DNA of 64,000 bases. It comes from Xylanimonas cellulosilytica DSM 15894 (lineage in GTDB: Bacteria; Actinomycetota; Actinomycetes; Actinomycetales; Cellulomonadaceae). Below the pieces are notes generated by a model. It did not search any database. It saw only the letters and a list, made by a program, of their open reading frames with translations, and was not told where the DNA came from. Shown here one piece after another: positions 44,001-54,800 of this stretch. The stretch spans positions 124,001 to 188,000 of the forward strand of contig NC_013530.1 of assembly GCF_000024965.1 (NCBI RefSeq), given 5' to 3'. Within the stretch, counting starts at the first letter, position 1. Each line of letters begins with the position of its first letter. The translations under genes were made by a program, and so were the position numbers.

Positions 44001-47000
44001 GGCGAAGGAGATCGATGGTCGCGGCTGGGTCGTCGGCGACGCCTTCAAGGCGAGACTGTGCCCCGGTTCCGGACCCGTTACCGTTCCACTCCCCAACCCC
44101 GATGAGGGCGGCTGCCAGACAGTCATCCTCGACACCGACGGGCACACGAAGGACTTCGGCACGCTGAGTTTCACCACCCCGGGTACCTACACGTACACCC
44201 TTACCGAGGTGGGCGAACTCGCTCCCGGCTTCTCATACTCGGCCGCCGAGTACAGGTGGGTAGTTGACGTGTACGACGACTACTCGGGAGTGCTCCAAGC
44301 GCGGACCAGACTCGAGCAGACGCGTTCGGACAACGGCGATCCTGTGAATCCTGGGCTCGAGGTGATCGGCTCAGCCACGTTCACCAACACCTATGCTGTT
44401 GGATCGGTCAGCGGCCCTCTGGACGCTACCAAGCGCGTGGTGGACAGCACCGCGAGCGACGGGGACGGTACGCGGGCTCCCAAGCTCTCCCACGCATTCC
44501 GGTACTGGTACCTGGATGTCGAAGGGGGCGACGACGCAGGCGCCCCGGCCGCGCCGACTTTCCCTGACGGGACCCCCGGCGGGACGTACGATGTCGAGGT
44601 CAGGTCGACCCCAGACAGCTCCAGTGTCGCTTCCCCAAGGCTGACCTTTACTCAGGCGCATGTGGGACACGCCTACTATTACGCCGTCGAGGAGATTGAT
44701 GGGAGGGCGGAAGGCGTAACCTATGACCAGGGGGTGTTCATCTATCGCCTGGAAGTGACCGGTCCCGCTCCAGGCGACGTGCCCAGTGAAGGGCTGACGG
44801 TGCACGTTACTCCGACGCGTTGCGAAGTCCCGGACAAGCGAAACGTCGATTTCGACGCGCTGCTGAGCGCCTGCACAGACTACAAGAGCGATACTTACCC
44901 TGTCTTCACCAATTATTACGATGCGGAGGCAGCCGAAGTCCCACTGGGGGGCACCAAGGTTCTGACGGGTCGCCCGTGGGTTGGTACCGACGCGTTCACC
45001 TTTACTCTCGAAGGCTTCGGCACGGAGACTTTGGATGCCATTGCCCGTGGCGATGTCATCCTGCCTGGCGTGTCGGAGACTGTCGTGTCGGTGACGGTAG
45101 ATGCTGACGCCGCGGCAGATGAGGGCGACGGTAGTCGGAGTTTCACGTTCGACTCTATTGCGTTCAAGAGGCAGGGTGCGTACCAGTTCGTCGTGAAGGA
45201 GCAGATTCCGACGCAGTTGCTCGGCCTGACGTACGACGAGCACTGGCTCTACTACGACGTGATCGTGACTGACGACGACGTCGATGGCCAGCTTGACTTT
45301 GTGGTGATCGCACAAGACGGCGAGCCGTCTAGGACGTTTGCCAACCAGTACTCTGCATATCGGGCGTTTAGCGGCGTCGACGTGCTCAAGGTGTTGACTG
45401 GGCGAGAGCTTCGCTTGAATGAGTTTGAGTTCAGGGTCAGCCCGGAGAATGCGGCGTCGGCTGCCCGACTGAATATCTCTCCCGAGGGCAAGACGGTCGC
45501 GAGTGGTGAGCGTCCCGATGAGCCCGCCCTGACAACCGTCCTGGGTCCCGTCACCTTCGATCAGGACGACCTGGGCGAGCACTTCACCTTCAATGTCTCG
45601 GAGGTAAAGGGCTCAGCACCGGGCGTGACCTACGACGACAGGGCCTACACGGTCATACTCAAGCCCGTCTACGACGCGGAGAGTGGCGAGCTCGACGTCC
45701 TCACGACAGTGACCGTTGGCCTCACGACGACCACCTACTCGGCACGCGCGGCGGAGCAGCCAGTAGTCACATTCACCAACGCTTACGCCCCGACCACCTG
45801 GGATCTGGCCAAGTCCAGCGACCGGGATGCAACGGTCACACCCGGCCAGGAGATCACCTACACGCTCACGGCGACCAACACGTCCAAGGAGGGAGCCGCA
45901 CCGCTGACGAGCGTGGTGATCACGGACGATCTCTCGGACGTCCTGGGGGCCGCCGACAACCCGAAGGCACATTGGGTTGGCTTCGTCGGTGACGGCGGGA
46001 AGTACGCCAGCATCGATGGCTCCACTCTCACCTGGGAGCTCGACGAGCTCTCCGGCACGAAGACGCTCTCCTACACGGTGGTCGTCGACGACGCAGCCCA
46101 CGATGTGACGCTGCGGAACGCCGTGACGGGCATGGGTGGCGTCGACCCCGAGGGCGGTGGCGGCGGAGAGGTGCCGCCGGAGTCGTGTGTGGCCGGTACC
46201 CCCGTGGCGGACCTCGACGACGACTGCGTCACCGTGCACGTCACGGGCCCGGCGTGGACGATCGCGAAGTCCAGCCCGACCGCGACCGAGGTGAAGCCTG
46301 GCGACACGATCGTGTACGTCGTGGACGTCACGTTCCTCGGCAACGAGGGCAGCGTGATTCCGGGCGTCGTCGTCATCGACGATCTGTCCGACGTGCTGGA
46401 GCACGCCACGCTCGATCAGGAGTCGATCGATCCGTTGGTCGGTGAAGCGGAGCTGGTGGACGGCACGCTGCGGTGGACGATCGGAGACCTGACGGAGAAC
46501 GCCAGGCTGACGTACGCCGTCAGGGTGAACGACGACGCCCACGGCGTCGACCTGGTCAACGTGGTCACCGGGTCCGGTGGCACGGGCGAGGACGGAGACG
46601 ACGAGGGTGAGATCCCGCCGATCGCGTGCGCCACTGATGAGGTTGACCCTGAGTGCACCACGGTGCACAGCACGGACCCGGCGTGGACGATCGCGAAGGC
46701 CAGCCCGACCGCGACCGAGGTGAACCCTGGCGACACGATCGAGTACGTCGTGGACGTGACGCTCCTCGGCGACGAGGGTCGTTCGATCCCGTCCGTCGTC
46801 GTCATCGACGACCTGTCCGACGTGCTGGAGCACGCCACGCTCGATCAGGAGTCGATCGATCCGTCGGTCGGTGAAGCGGAGCTGCTGGACGACGGCACGC
46901 TCCGGTGGGACATCGGCAACCTCACTGAGGACGCCACTCTCCGGTACAGCGTCACCGTGAACCGTGACGCGAAGGCCTACGGCGCCACGCTGCGCAACCT

Positions 47001-48678
47001 GGCCTGGGGCACCAGCACGGGAGCTGATGTGGATGACGGCGAGCCCGAGGTGGTCCCGCCGGCGCAGTGCACCGAGATGTCACCGTGCTCGACGGACCAC
47101 GAGGTGGCGACGCCGACGTGGACGATCGAGAAGAGCTCGGACTCGGTGGCGGTCCCGGGCGGCATGCTCACCTACGAGCTCACGGTGACCAACACTGGTG
47201 ACATCCCGCTCTGGGGCGCCACCATCACCGATGGTCCCGTGGCTCACGGCGAGGGTGTCACCGACATCTGGGACTTCCTCGACGGCGGCGGCTGGGACGG
47301 CAAGTACACCGTGCGGGTCGGCGAAGGGGAGATCGAGTACCTCGAGGACACCAATCGGTCGGACGGTCTGCAGCACACCATCACCGAGCTGGGTGCCGGT
47401 GAGCACGTGGTGGTGACCTTCACGGTCAAGCTGCCTGACCAGCTCGACGGCATCCACCTACGCAACACGGTGACGGGGTCGCTGATCCCGGACCCGGCAG
47501 GCCCGGGCGAGGCGCCCAACCCGTCGTTCCCGCCGGCAGACTGTGCCATCCCGAGCGGGGAGGCGCCCTGCTCGGTCGACCACACCTACCCGCCGAGCAC
47601 GGAATGGACGCTGGACAAGACGGCCGTGACGCCGTCGGGCACCAGCAGCGTGAAGCCGGGTGACACCGTCACCTACACGCTGACGGTCCAGAACACCGAT
47701 GCCAAGAATGCCGTGACGCAGATCGTCGTCACGGACGACCTTGCTGAGGTGCTCGCAGACGGCGTCGTGACGCTGGACGCATTGGCCGTACCCGACGCGG
47801 GCACGGTGCGCCAGGAGGGCACCACGCTCATCTGGGACGTCGGCACTCTGGCCGCCGGCAAGACGGTGACGTACACCTACTCGGTGACGGTCGTCGAGTC
47901 GGCGACGGCGTACGGCACCACGCTGCACAACGCAGCGTGGGGCACGGGCCGCGGCATCACCGAGGACGGTCTGGACGAGGTTCTTCCGCCGGTGACGTGC
48001 GCCGAGGCGGATCCCTGCTCCACCGACCACGAGGTCCCAGTTCCCGAGTGGATGCTCGCCAAGTCCTCTGACACGGACACGGCGGCTCCCGGTGGCGACA
48101 TCACCTACAGGCTGACGGTGACCAACACGGGCGACGTGCCGCTGTACGACGCCCAGATCGCCGACGGCCCGCGGGAGCAGGCCAAGGGCATTACGGACAT
48201 CTGGTCCGCGCTCGGTGCCGACGGTTGGAACGGCGCGTACACCGTCCAGATCGACGACGGCGACCCGGTTGGCTACACAGACACCGACGTGTCTGACGGC
48301 CTCCAGGCGGAGCTGGCAATGGTTCCGGTGGGTTCGACGGCCGTGGTCACCTTCACGGTGACGCTGCCCACGACGCTCGAGACCGTGCACCTGCGGAACA
48401 CGGTGACTGGCGCTCTTCCGGGTGACCCGGACGGACCGGGCTACGCACCGGCCGGGTGCTCCGAGCCGGGGCCGGACGACGTGTGCTCGGCGGACCACGA
48501 GTACGTGGTCGCGCGGATGGGCCCGCCCCCCAGCGAGAACGGGCCGTCGGCCGTCACTGGCGGAGAGGTGCTGGGAACCGTGGGTACGAAGCTGGCCGCC
48601 CTCGTGGCAGCCGCTGGGCTGATGACGGTGGCAGGGCTCCTGCTCGTCCGTCGTCGTCGGGAGGAGTCGACCGAGTGA
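41017..48678 (+). CDS. Giant cell-wall-anchored vWA adhesin, paralog of protein 1 (protein 2)
   Basis: 2553 residues. Signal peptide to about 30 (GGAAAA/E). The N-terminal region DPATHHEFPG and NPGRIWTDKTVF is shared with protein 1. MIDAS VSLIIDNSTSM (Asp151); a Cna-B-like stretch near 870-985; four FctA-like modules (about 992-1125, 1132-1301, 1307-1444, 1450-1590) with TK, E and F-x-N residues; six DUF11-like modules from about 1594 to 2495, of which the second and third are nearly identical. The sorting signal is SAVTGG (2511-2516), a helix and RRRREE, so the first Leu of LAxTG is replaced by Ser. ATG 41017 follows GAGGAGG by eight bases. It is clearly a tandem duplicate of protein 1 that has diverged. 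Confidence 0.88.
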   Translation: MTLRRAISGATAAVLVLLSAVTTGGAAAAEPDTGGINAEPAATVGVSTNPTRPAALAAPSKEVDPATHHEFPGVEDTDYYISSRNPGRIWTDKTVFSTDVAVPKDMQDEENPIPDLQVGEDELAVALSAVGSTRHVSREVPTPVDVSLIIDNSTSMRQCVGNTNMCTGASADDNPYTKSRAAAMVEALNVAIGIIAENPANRIAVTQFSENSGEFVDLGTPKNAPRPSAQATFIGGPYVYLTHSGSTMTLTMTDDTRTGNARTRTLTVGGGSTNIHRGVATGMGLLAQANSVTGENQRIPNVILFTDGEPTYSASVTNWWAPGASGANHGPNSPTATQYYGNGFKAALTASLLKNKIEAVYNDEAFNLAHARTPVEASVYTIGLGVSGLSEQGRQLAYATLDPGKTNPATPTVNPMLEQFNVAFGEYNSSGSPEVLVNRTTGQNPQDVFFRVTHPTVNGYVEYEPTTLRYNKEFHSPVTQEDLERAFESIAQQIVDPPNYPVEVSSSTATDGYVTFVDELGPYMQVTDFNRLAFCSVVPPVIDPNDCANVTFTNPTRTPSGLTDTYVFKGQYPANGLGASPDDEDISSIHVTVTRGATLAQGDIVTVKIPAAMLPIYDKQIKLAANGTPTITPYASHPLHAYYKVAPKAEVLSFLGDVTTTLSMAERDALTAYINDHTDSGKVRFYSNAFDAGSAAGKTTATFTPAKKNDFYRFSVDTPLFRTDGSPLLFSDWATLDESIPLYYEDIVYINEGNGPEAVKMRVDTTVTALLAAKTDTMVVKQGPLGQAVAPAGMRDYGSRPRNLDHSKCAPDALTWDEGSPVPCAEGDLENTTGTASMVRVTKNEQEQVVVALGNNGYLEYEVPGRLTITKRVAAGLNLDPNDDDEFRFSVEFTGAPGVYPFGVYALTNMTAPLYIGEMSSGDTITLLADQRAVIAGLPDGATYKVTEFDLPPGYEPVSATPEGVIAVPQAQPVAVEFLNTYAPTRTDAVATPTVAKEIDGRGWVVGDAFKARLCPGSGPVTVPLPNPDEGGCQTVILDTDGHTKDFGTLSFTTPGTYTYTLTEVGELAPGFSYSAAEYRWVVDVYDDYSGVLQARTRLEQTRSDNGDPVNPGLEVIGSATFTNTYAVGSVSGPLDATKRVVDSTASDGDGTRAPKLSHAFRYWYLDVEGGDDAGAPAAPTFPDGTPGGTYDVEVRSTPDSSSVASPRLTFTQAHVGHAYYYAVEEIDGRAEGVTYDQGVFIYRLEVTGPAPGDVPSEGLTVHVTPTRCEVPDKRNVDFDALLSACTDYKSDTYPVFTNYYDAEAAEVPLGGTKVLTGRPWVGTDAFTFTLEGFGTETLDAIARGDVILPGVSETVVSVTVDADAAADEGDGSRSFTFDSIAFKRQGAYQFVVKEQIPTQLLGLTYDEHWLYYDVIVTDDDVDGQLDFVVIAQDGEPSRTFANQYSAYRAFSGVDVLKVLTGRELRLNEFEFRVSPENAASAARLNISPEGKTVASGERPDEPALTTVLGPVTFDQDDLGEHFTFNVSEVKGSAPGVTYDDRAYTVILKPVYDAESGELDVLTTVTVGLTTTTYSARAAEQPVVTFTNAYAPTTWDLAKSSDRDATVTPGQEITYTLTATNTSKEGAAPLTSVVITDDLSDVLGAADNPKAHWVGFVGDGGKYASIDGSTLTWELDELSGTKTLSYTVVVDDAAHDVTLRNAVTGMGGVDPEGGGGGEVPPESCVAGTPVADLDDDCVTVHVTGPAWTIAKSSPTATEVKPGDTIVYVVDVTFLGNEGSVIPGVVVIDDLSDVLEHATLDQESIDPLVGEAELVDGTLRWTIGDLTENARLTYAVRVNDDAHGVDLVNVVTGSGGTGEDGDDEGEIPPIACATDEVDPECTTVHSTDPAWTIAKASPTATEVNPGDTIEYVVDVTLLGDEGRSIPSVVVIDDLSDVLEHATLDQESIDPSVGEAELLDDGTLRWDIGNLTEDATLRYSVTVNRDAKAYGATLRNLAWGTSTGADVDDGEPEVVPPAQCTEMSPCSTDHEVATPTWTIEKSSDSVAVPGGMLTYELTVTNTGDIPLWGATITDGPVAHGEGVTDIWDFLDGGGWDGKYTVRVGEGEIEYLEDTNRSDGLQHTITELGAGEHVVVTFTVKLPDQLDGIHLRNTVTGSLIPDPAGPGEAPNPSFPPADCAIPSGEAPCSVDHTYPPSTEWTLDKTAVTPSGTSSVKPGDTVTYTLTVQNTDAKNAVTQIVVTDDLAEVLADGVVTLDALAVPDAGTVRQEGTTLIWDVGTLAAGKTVTYTYSVTVVESATAYGTTLHNAAWGTGRGITEDGLDEVLPPVTCAEADPCSTDHEVPVPEWMLAKSSDTDTAAPGGDITYRLTVTNTGDVPLYDAQIADGPREQAKGITDIWSALGADGWNGAYTVQIDDGDPVGYTDTDVSDGLQAELAMVPVGSTAVVTFTVTLPTTLETVHLRNTVTGALPGDPDGPGYAPAGCSEPGPDDVCSADHEYVVARMGPPPSENGPSAVTGGEVLGTVGTKLAALVAAAGLMTVAGLLLVRRRREESTE
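46366..46910 (+). repeat. Near-identical tandem DUF11-module repeat inside giant gene 2
   Basis: The segments about 46366-46484 and 46794-46910 match almost base for base (both encode VVVIDDLSDVLEHATLDQES), as do the module starts around 46255 and 46681 (WTIAK, SPTATEV). The period is about 426 bp, one module. Recombination between the copies would add or remove one module in frame. Confidence 0.85.
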
Positions 48679-48705
48679 GATATCGGTAGCGCCTGAGGGC
48701 GACTG

Positions 48706-48748
48706 ACGCCGCAGGGGCGGGGTGCTGAGCACCCCGCCCCTGCGGCGT
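48706..48748 (+). terminator. Perfect 21-bp stem hairpin after giant gene 2
   Basis: Arms 48706-48726 and 48728-48748 are exact inverted copies around a single G. The inner 27 nt (GGGGCGGGGTGCT, G, and its complement) are identical to the hairpin after gene 1, while the outer arms differ. Confidence 0.85.
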
Positions 48749-48896
48749 GGTGGGCGTTCGAACCATGCCATCGATGCTCGATTCGGCGCCACGGAATCTG
48801 ACGCAGAGGCGTCAAGCGCCCGAGGCAACGAAACTCGGTTCATACCGTGGGTCAAACCTAGACGCCAGGCCGTTCGTCGGCCGGGAGGGTTCGACC

Positions 48897-51800
48897 ATGG
48901 CTCCGCGTACCAAGTTTTCTATCCGACGCACGCCCGTTCTTCGCCGCATCGCCGCGGCCACGGTGGCATTGGCCATCGTCTCGGGCGGTGCGATCGCCTC
49001 ACAGGCTGCAGCCGAAGGCGAGGGTGCCGATGGACAGATCGTTGCGACCGTCGACGGCGTGCCTGTCACCCAGGCTGAGCTCGAAGAACTGATCGGCCAG
49101 GAGACCGGCGAACGTTCCGACGCTGACGACGATGGCGGCGAGCGGGTCGAGGGATCGAGTGCCCTTGCTGAGCGGCCCGACACCGAGGAGTCCAGCGACG
49201 CCGACGGGCATGCCGCCGACCCGACGGGTCCGGGGCACCATGCGACGGGCGTGCCCGCACCGCCGGAGGACGACGAGCGGGTCATCGCCCCGAAGGCCGG
49301 CACGACCAACATCAACGTCCGAGTGGGTGGCGACCGGACGAACGCCAACAACAACCTCACCGTGGAGCCGGTCGCCGGCGTCACGCTCGGACTGTTCAGC
49401 AGCCGGATCGGCGGCGAGCCCGTCCACGTAGCAGTCTCCGGCACCGATGGCTACGCCCGTTTCACCGGGCTCGAAGCAGGCGGGTACTACTGGCTGCGTG
49501 GCGTCTCCGCCCCTGCGGGCTGGACGCTGAATGACACCTTCGCTACGGCTTCGCTGACCTCGGACCCGGCCCAGGTCACCGGCCGCACCTATGCCTTCCG
49601 CGTTCCGGAGTCCGGCACCCTGACGGCGAACAGGACCTACGCGTCGGGCACCGACTTCATGCGGACCCGCACCACGTCGGGCACAGGCGAGGCGCGCTTC
49701 GAGAGCTCGACCGGCTACTTCGCCGTCAGCCGTGAGAACCCGGGCCTGCCCACGGTCTGCAGCGCGCTCAACATCGCGTTGATCCTCGACCGGTCGGCGT
49801 CGATCAACACGCCCGAGCTGCAGGCTACGGTGCGGAACGCCGCGAAGGAGTTCGTCGACCTGCTCGACGGCTCGCAGGTTTCCATGGAGATCTTCGCCTT
49901 CGGCACCACGGCGGGCTCACTCACGGGGAACGCCTCGCACAACCTCGCTGGGCCCGACAGCGCGCAGTATCTGCGCAATGCGATCACGAACGGCCTCGGG
50001 TCGTCGTCCGACTTCTCGGGTCAGTACACCAACTGGGACGACGCCCTGTGGAAGGTCTCGCAGCGCGGCGGGTTCGACCTGGCGATCGTGTTCACCGATG
50101 GTCTGCCCACGGTGTTCGGCAACCCAGCGAGCACGGCAAGCAACGGGTCCGCTCTGACGCGCTTCGCCGAGAACGAGCGTGCGGTGTTCGCGGCCAACGC
50201 ACTGAAGGACCAGGGCACGCGGGTCATCTCGGTCGGCGTCGGCCCGATCGTCGGCGAGGCAGCGGTCTCCGTGCCGAACCTCGTCGCCATCTCCTCGGAC
50301 GACGCCGTCATCACGGCCGGCTGGGAGTCGGCTGCGGGCGCCCTGCGGGACGCGATCCTTCACTCCTGCACGCCTCACCTGACGGTGCAGAAGTACACCG
50401 TGCCGTGGCACTGGGCGTCGGGCGACTCCCTCGCGGAGCACCGTGCCGGCGCCGGCTGGACTTTCACAGCGAGCGAGCTCGAGGGCACCGACGGCACCTT
50501 CGAGACGATGAGCGGCGAAGAGCGTACGACCGAGTCGAGTGGTTCGACGACGTGGTTCTTCAGCCCGTCGCACACCGGGACCGTCGGCAGCGTCACCATC
50601 ACGGAGACGCAGCAGGAGGGCTACCAGCTGGTCCAGCAGGACGGCGCCAACGCCGTCTGCACGCAGGCAGTCGCCGAAGGTACCCCCAGTGACGACCTCC
50701 ACGTCACCAACCGTGGGGATCTCGGGTTCAACATCGGGCACATCGGTTCCCAGGACGCCATCACCTGCCAGGTCATCAACCGCCGCCCCGGCCCTGTGTC
50801 GGTTAGCGGACTCGCGGCGACGGGCGTCTACGACGTCGACCACACCTGGGACATCACCAAGCAGGTCCGCGCTGATGCCGCGAGCGGCTGGGTCGACGAG
50901 ACGACACTCTCCGGGGTCGCGCCTGGCGGTCAGGTCGACGTCGAGTATCGGCTCGTCGTGACGGCGGAGCGTGCGGAGGCGCACCGCACGACGTCGGTGA
51001 GCTTCGACGTGACGCGTCCGGTGGGCTCGACCGTGGGGACTCAAGCGGTCCGCGTGACGGTCGATGGCACCGAGGTGTACCGCCGCGCGCTGTCCGAGTT
51101 CCCGATGAACCAGACGACACCGGTCGCCCTGGACGGCCTTGTGGTGCCCGGCGGCGAGCCGGCCACCGTGGCTCTCTACGTCGGCGACGTTCTGATCCAG
51201 TCGACCGTCGTCGACTCGGAGCTCGGCACGACGACGAACGCGACCGCGGAGCTCACCGACACCTTCGTGGAGCCGTTCGCGGACGTCACAGCGTTTGCCG
51301 ATGCGTTCGGGGCGGTCACGCTCGACGCGACCCTGCGCCAGGCCAACTACACGGACCACGGCGTCGCGGGTGCTTCGGTGACCAACCCCGCTGAAGACGG
51401 CCCGCTGACCTGGAGGTTCGTCTATCCGGCGACCCTTGACGGTCCGGAGCGACCGGGCGACGAGGTCACTGCCGTGAACACGGCCGTGGTCAGTCCGGCC
51501 GACGACGGCCTTGACGCCGAGGACGAGGCGACCGTCGTCATCACGACGGACCCGGTCGGCCCGCGCGTCGTGGTCGACGCTAGTGCGGCGTACTCGACGG
51601 ACTATGTGTGGACCATCGACAAGCAGGTCCGCGTCGCGGGAGCGGACGGACCGTGGCTCGACGCGGCCGAGGCTCGCACCATCCCGGGCGCCGGTGTCGA
51701 GTTCGAGTACCGCCTCGTCGTCCGTGCGGCTGGCACGTCGACGAACCCGGTCATGACCGGTCACGTGGTGCTCCACAACGACAACGCCTCGCCGCTGACG

Positions 51801-54800
51801 TTGGCGGGAAGCCTCGTCGTCGAGGCAGGTGGGGTCGAGCAGAGCATCGACGTCGACGGCACGATGATCGCCCCCGCGGGGTCGACCACCGTTGGTGTTG
51901 AGATCAGTCCCGCCCACCCGGCGGCCTGGCCGATCACGGTCACCGCGACCTACGGCGACTCCGCGGGTTCGGTCGGCGTCGTGCCGGATGTCGTCGTCAC
52001 CAACGCGACCGCGGTCGTGACCGACACGTTCGCAGAGTTCGAGGAGGCGTTCCCCGTTCCGGAGAGCGAGCTCGATGCGCAGCAACCGACCAACAACGAG
52101 CAGTGGGACGACGCCGAGGGCGTGTGGGTGTTCACCTACACCGCGGTCCGCGGCGAGCAGGTCGCGGCGGGTGCGTCGGACGACTTCGTCAACACCGCAA
52201 CGGTGACGCCTGGCGACGCAGGCCCGTCCGACGAGGACGACGCGATCGTCACCGTCCGTACAGGGCTGCCCCTCGCCGTGGTCGGTGACGGCGACGGCAC
52301 GCTCGTGCGCACCTACGGATGGGAGCTCGTCAAGCAGGTCCAGGACGTCACTGGCGCCTGGGTCGATGCGGCGACGCTGCCCGCGGACGATGACGGGAAC
52401 GCCGAGTTCACGTTCCGCGTCGTCGTCCGCCCCGCCAGCGCGACTGACAGCGACTGGGAGTTCACGGGTTCGGCGGAGATCCACAACCCCAACGACTGGA
52501 CCGTGACGGCACGCAACGTGACGGCCACGATCTCTGGCGCGGGGATCGCGCCCGTCGACGTAGCACTCGAGAACCGTGAGATCGGGGCAGGCCAGACGGT
52601 GCAGCTCGATCTCACCGCCATCCTCGCGGAGGTCGACTACTGGCAGTTCGATGCCGTCGACGTCTCGATCGCCTGGGAGCAGGACGAGGCCTTCTCGGTA
52701 ACGACCTCGGACTCGGTGACGATCGCCGTGGAGTGGGACGCCGATCATGCCCCGGTCAACCGCGTCGTGAACGTTTACGACGACCTGGCAGGCACGGTCG
52801 ACGCCCCGGTGCGTCTGGGTACGGTCGACTGGAGCACGGAGTCGGCCGACGATGTGGCCGACGTCCCGGAGGGCGTCGTCGTGACGATGGTCGACGGCGC
52901 GTTCCACTTCACCTACACCGTCACTGTCGCGGCGGAGGACGGCGCCTTGTCGACGTCGTCACACAACCGCGCCTGGCTCACGTCCGGTGGGGAAGACGGC
53001 GAGGACGGAGCGCTCCCGCCGATCGCCGAGGACGCGACTGAGCAGACAGTCATCCGCTACGACCTTGCTCTGCGCACGTGGGTCAACGAGATCTGGCGTG
53101 ACGGCGTGCAGGTGCACGAGGTGACAGATGCGGCGCTGGGCGGCCCTGCCGACCCGATCCCCTTCACGGCGTACGACGCCGACGAGGATGTGCGCGTCGG
53201 CGACGTCCTGGTCAAGCCGATCGTCGTGATCAACCAGGGCGACGAGCGTGCCCGCGTGACGGAGATCGTCCACTGGCTGCCCGACGCCGCCCTCGAGCTC
53301 GCCTCCTCGGGGCAGGCTCGCGAGGCCGGTCAGGACAACTCTGGTTGGGGCGAGTCCCAGGACGGACGGGTCGCGACCCTGATTCTGGCCGAGCCGCTCG
53401 ACCTGGCTCCGGGTGAGTGGGGTCGCGTGGACGTCACACTCACCGTGGTTGCCGACCCGGACGCCGAGGACTCGACGGATGGCCAGGTCCACGCGAACGC
53501 GATCGCGTTCGCGGAGGTCGCGGCCTTCGAGGGCTGGGTCCCCGCCGGAACCTCGTACGGCGGCACGGCCGAAGACGCGGCGTCGGAGGGACTCTTCACC
53601 CGCATCGGCAGGTTCATCGCCGGCATCTTCGCCGACGACGCCGAGACCGGCGGGGCGTGGACCTCGACGGCGGTCGACGTCGACTCGGCACCGAACACGG
53701 CCGACCACCTCACCGACGGTGAGTGGGACGCCGACGCCATCGCGGCGATCTGGGCCGAGATCGACAACGTCGTGACTGGTGCTACAGGCGCTGTCGGGGT
53801 CCCCCACGCGGCAGACTCCGACGACCATGACGGCGAGATCGTCCGCGTGCTGGTCGGCCTTCCGCTCGAGGCAGCCGTCACGGTCAGCGGTACGAACCAC
53901 GTCGACCACGACTGGGCGATCACCAAGGTCGTCACGTCGGACGACGACGTGGAGACCGTCGCCGGCGAGGACGTCGAGTTCGCCTACCTGCTCACGGTCA
54001 CGTCCGAGCGCCAGGTGGAGAGCCTCGAGGTGTCGGGCCACGTCTCGGTGGCGAACCCGTCCAGCGTCGCGGTCGCCCTCGACGCACTGTCGGTCACGAT
54101 CGGCGACGAGTCTGCTGTGCTCGACGGCGTTGTCACCTCGGTCCCCGGTGGCGGCGCGGTCGACGTCCCGTTCACCGCGACGCTTGACGGCAACCTCGTC
54201 GATGACGGACTGCCGCTGCCGGTCGTTGCCACCGTGGTCTCGCTTCCGGACGGTCAGGAGGCGACCGAGACCAATGAGACGGAGCTGACCCTCGACGACG
54301 TCACGCGCACCATCACCAACCAGACCGCCGAGGTCCGCGACTCGTTCCCCGAGTTCGCCGTGCAGCTCGGCGATGCGAACGGTGAGGTGTGGCTGGACGC
54401 TGCCGACCCTGCGGCGAGCGAGGCGTGGAACGCCGAGGCGGGCCGCTGGCAGTTCGCGTACACCGCTGAGCGCGGCGCCACGGTGCCCGACGGCGGGATC
54501 GAGTCCTTCGTCAACGTCGCCACGGTGATCCCGGACCCGGGTACGCCTCCGGGCGTCGACTGGGAGGACGACCAGTCGCCGGGTGACCTCGAGGACGACG
54601 CCGTCGTCATCGTGCGCACCCCGGTGGTCTACGACCTGGCCCTGCGGTCCTGGGTCGCCGAGCTCCACCGCCCCGGCGTCGGCCGGATCAGCGAACGGCT
54701 GCCGTCCGACCTCTACCCGGACACCTCAGGTCCGGAGCAGCCCGTCCCGTACGTCACGTACGACAACCCGTACGCGGACGTCCAGGTCGGCGACATCATG

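Noticed and set aside
49917-52907. 996-codon open frame on the minus strand inside giant gene 3
   Set aside because: Antisense shadow of a GC-rich coding gene; the plus frame has signal peptide, vWA and sorting signal, and the minus product is Arg/Asp/His-rich without motifs.
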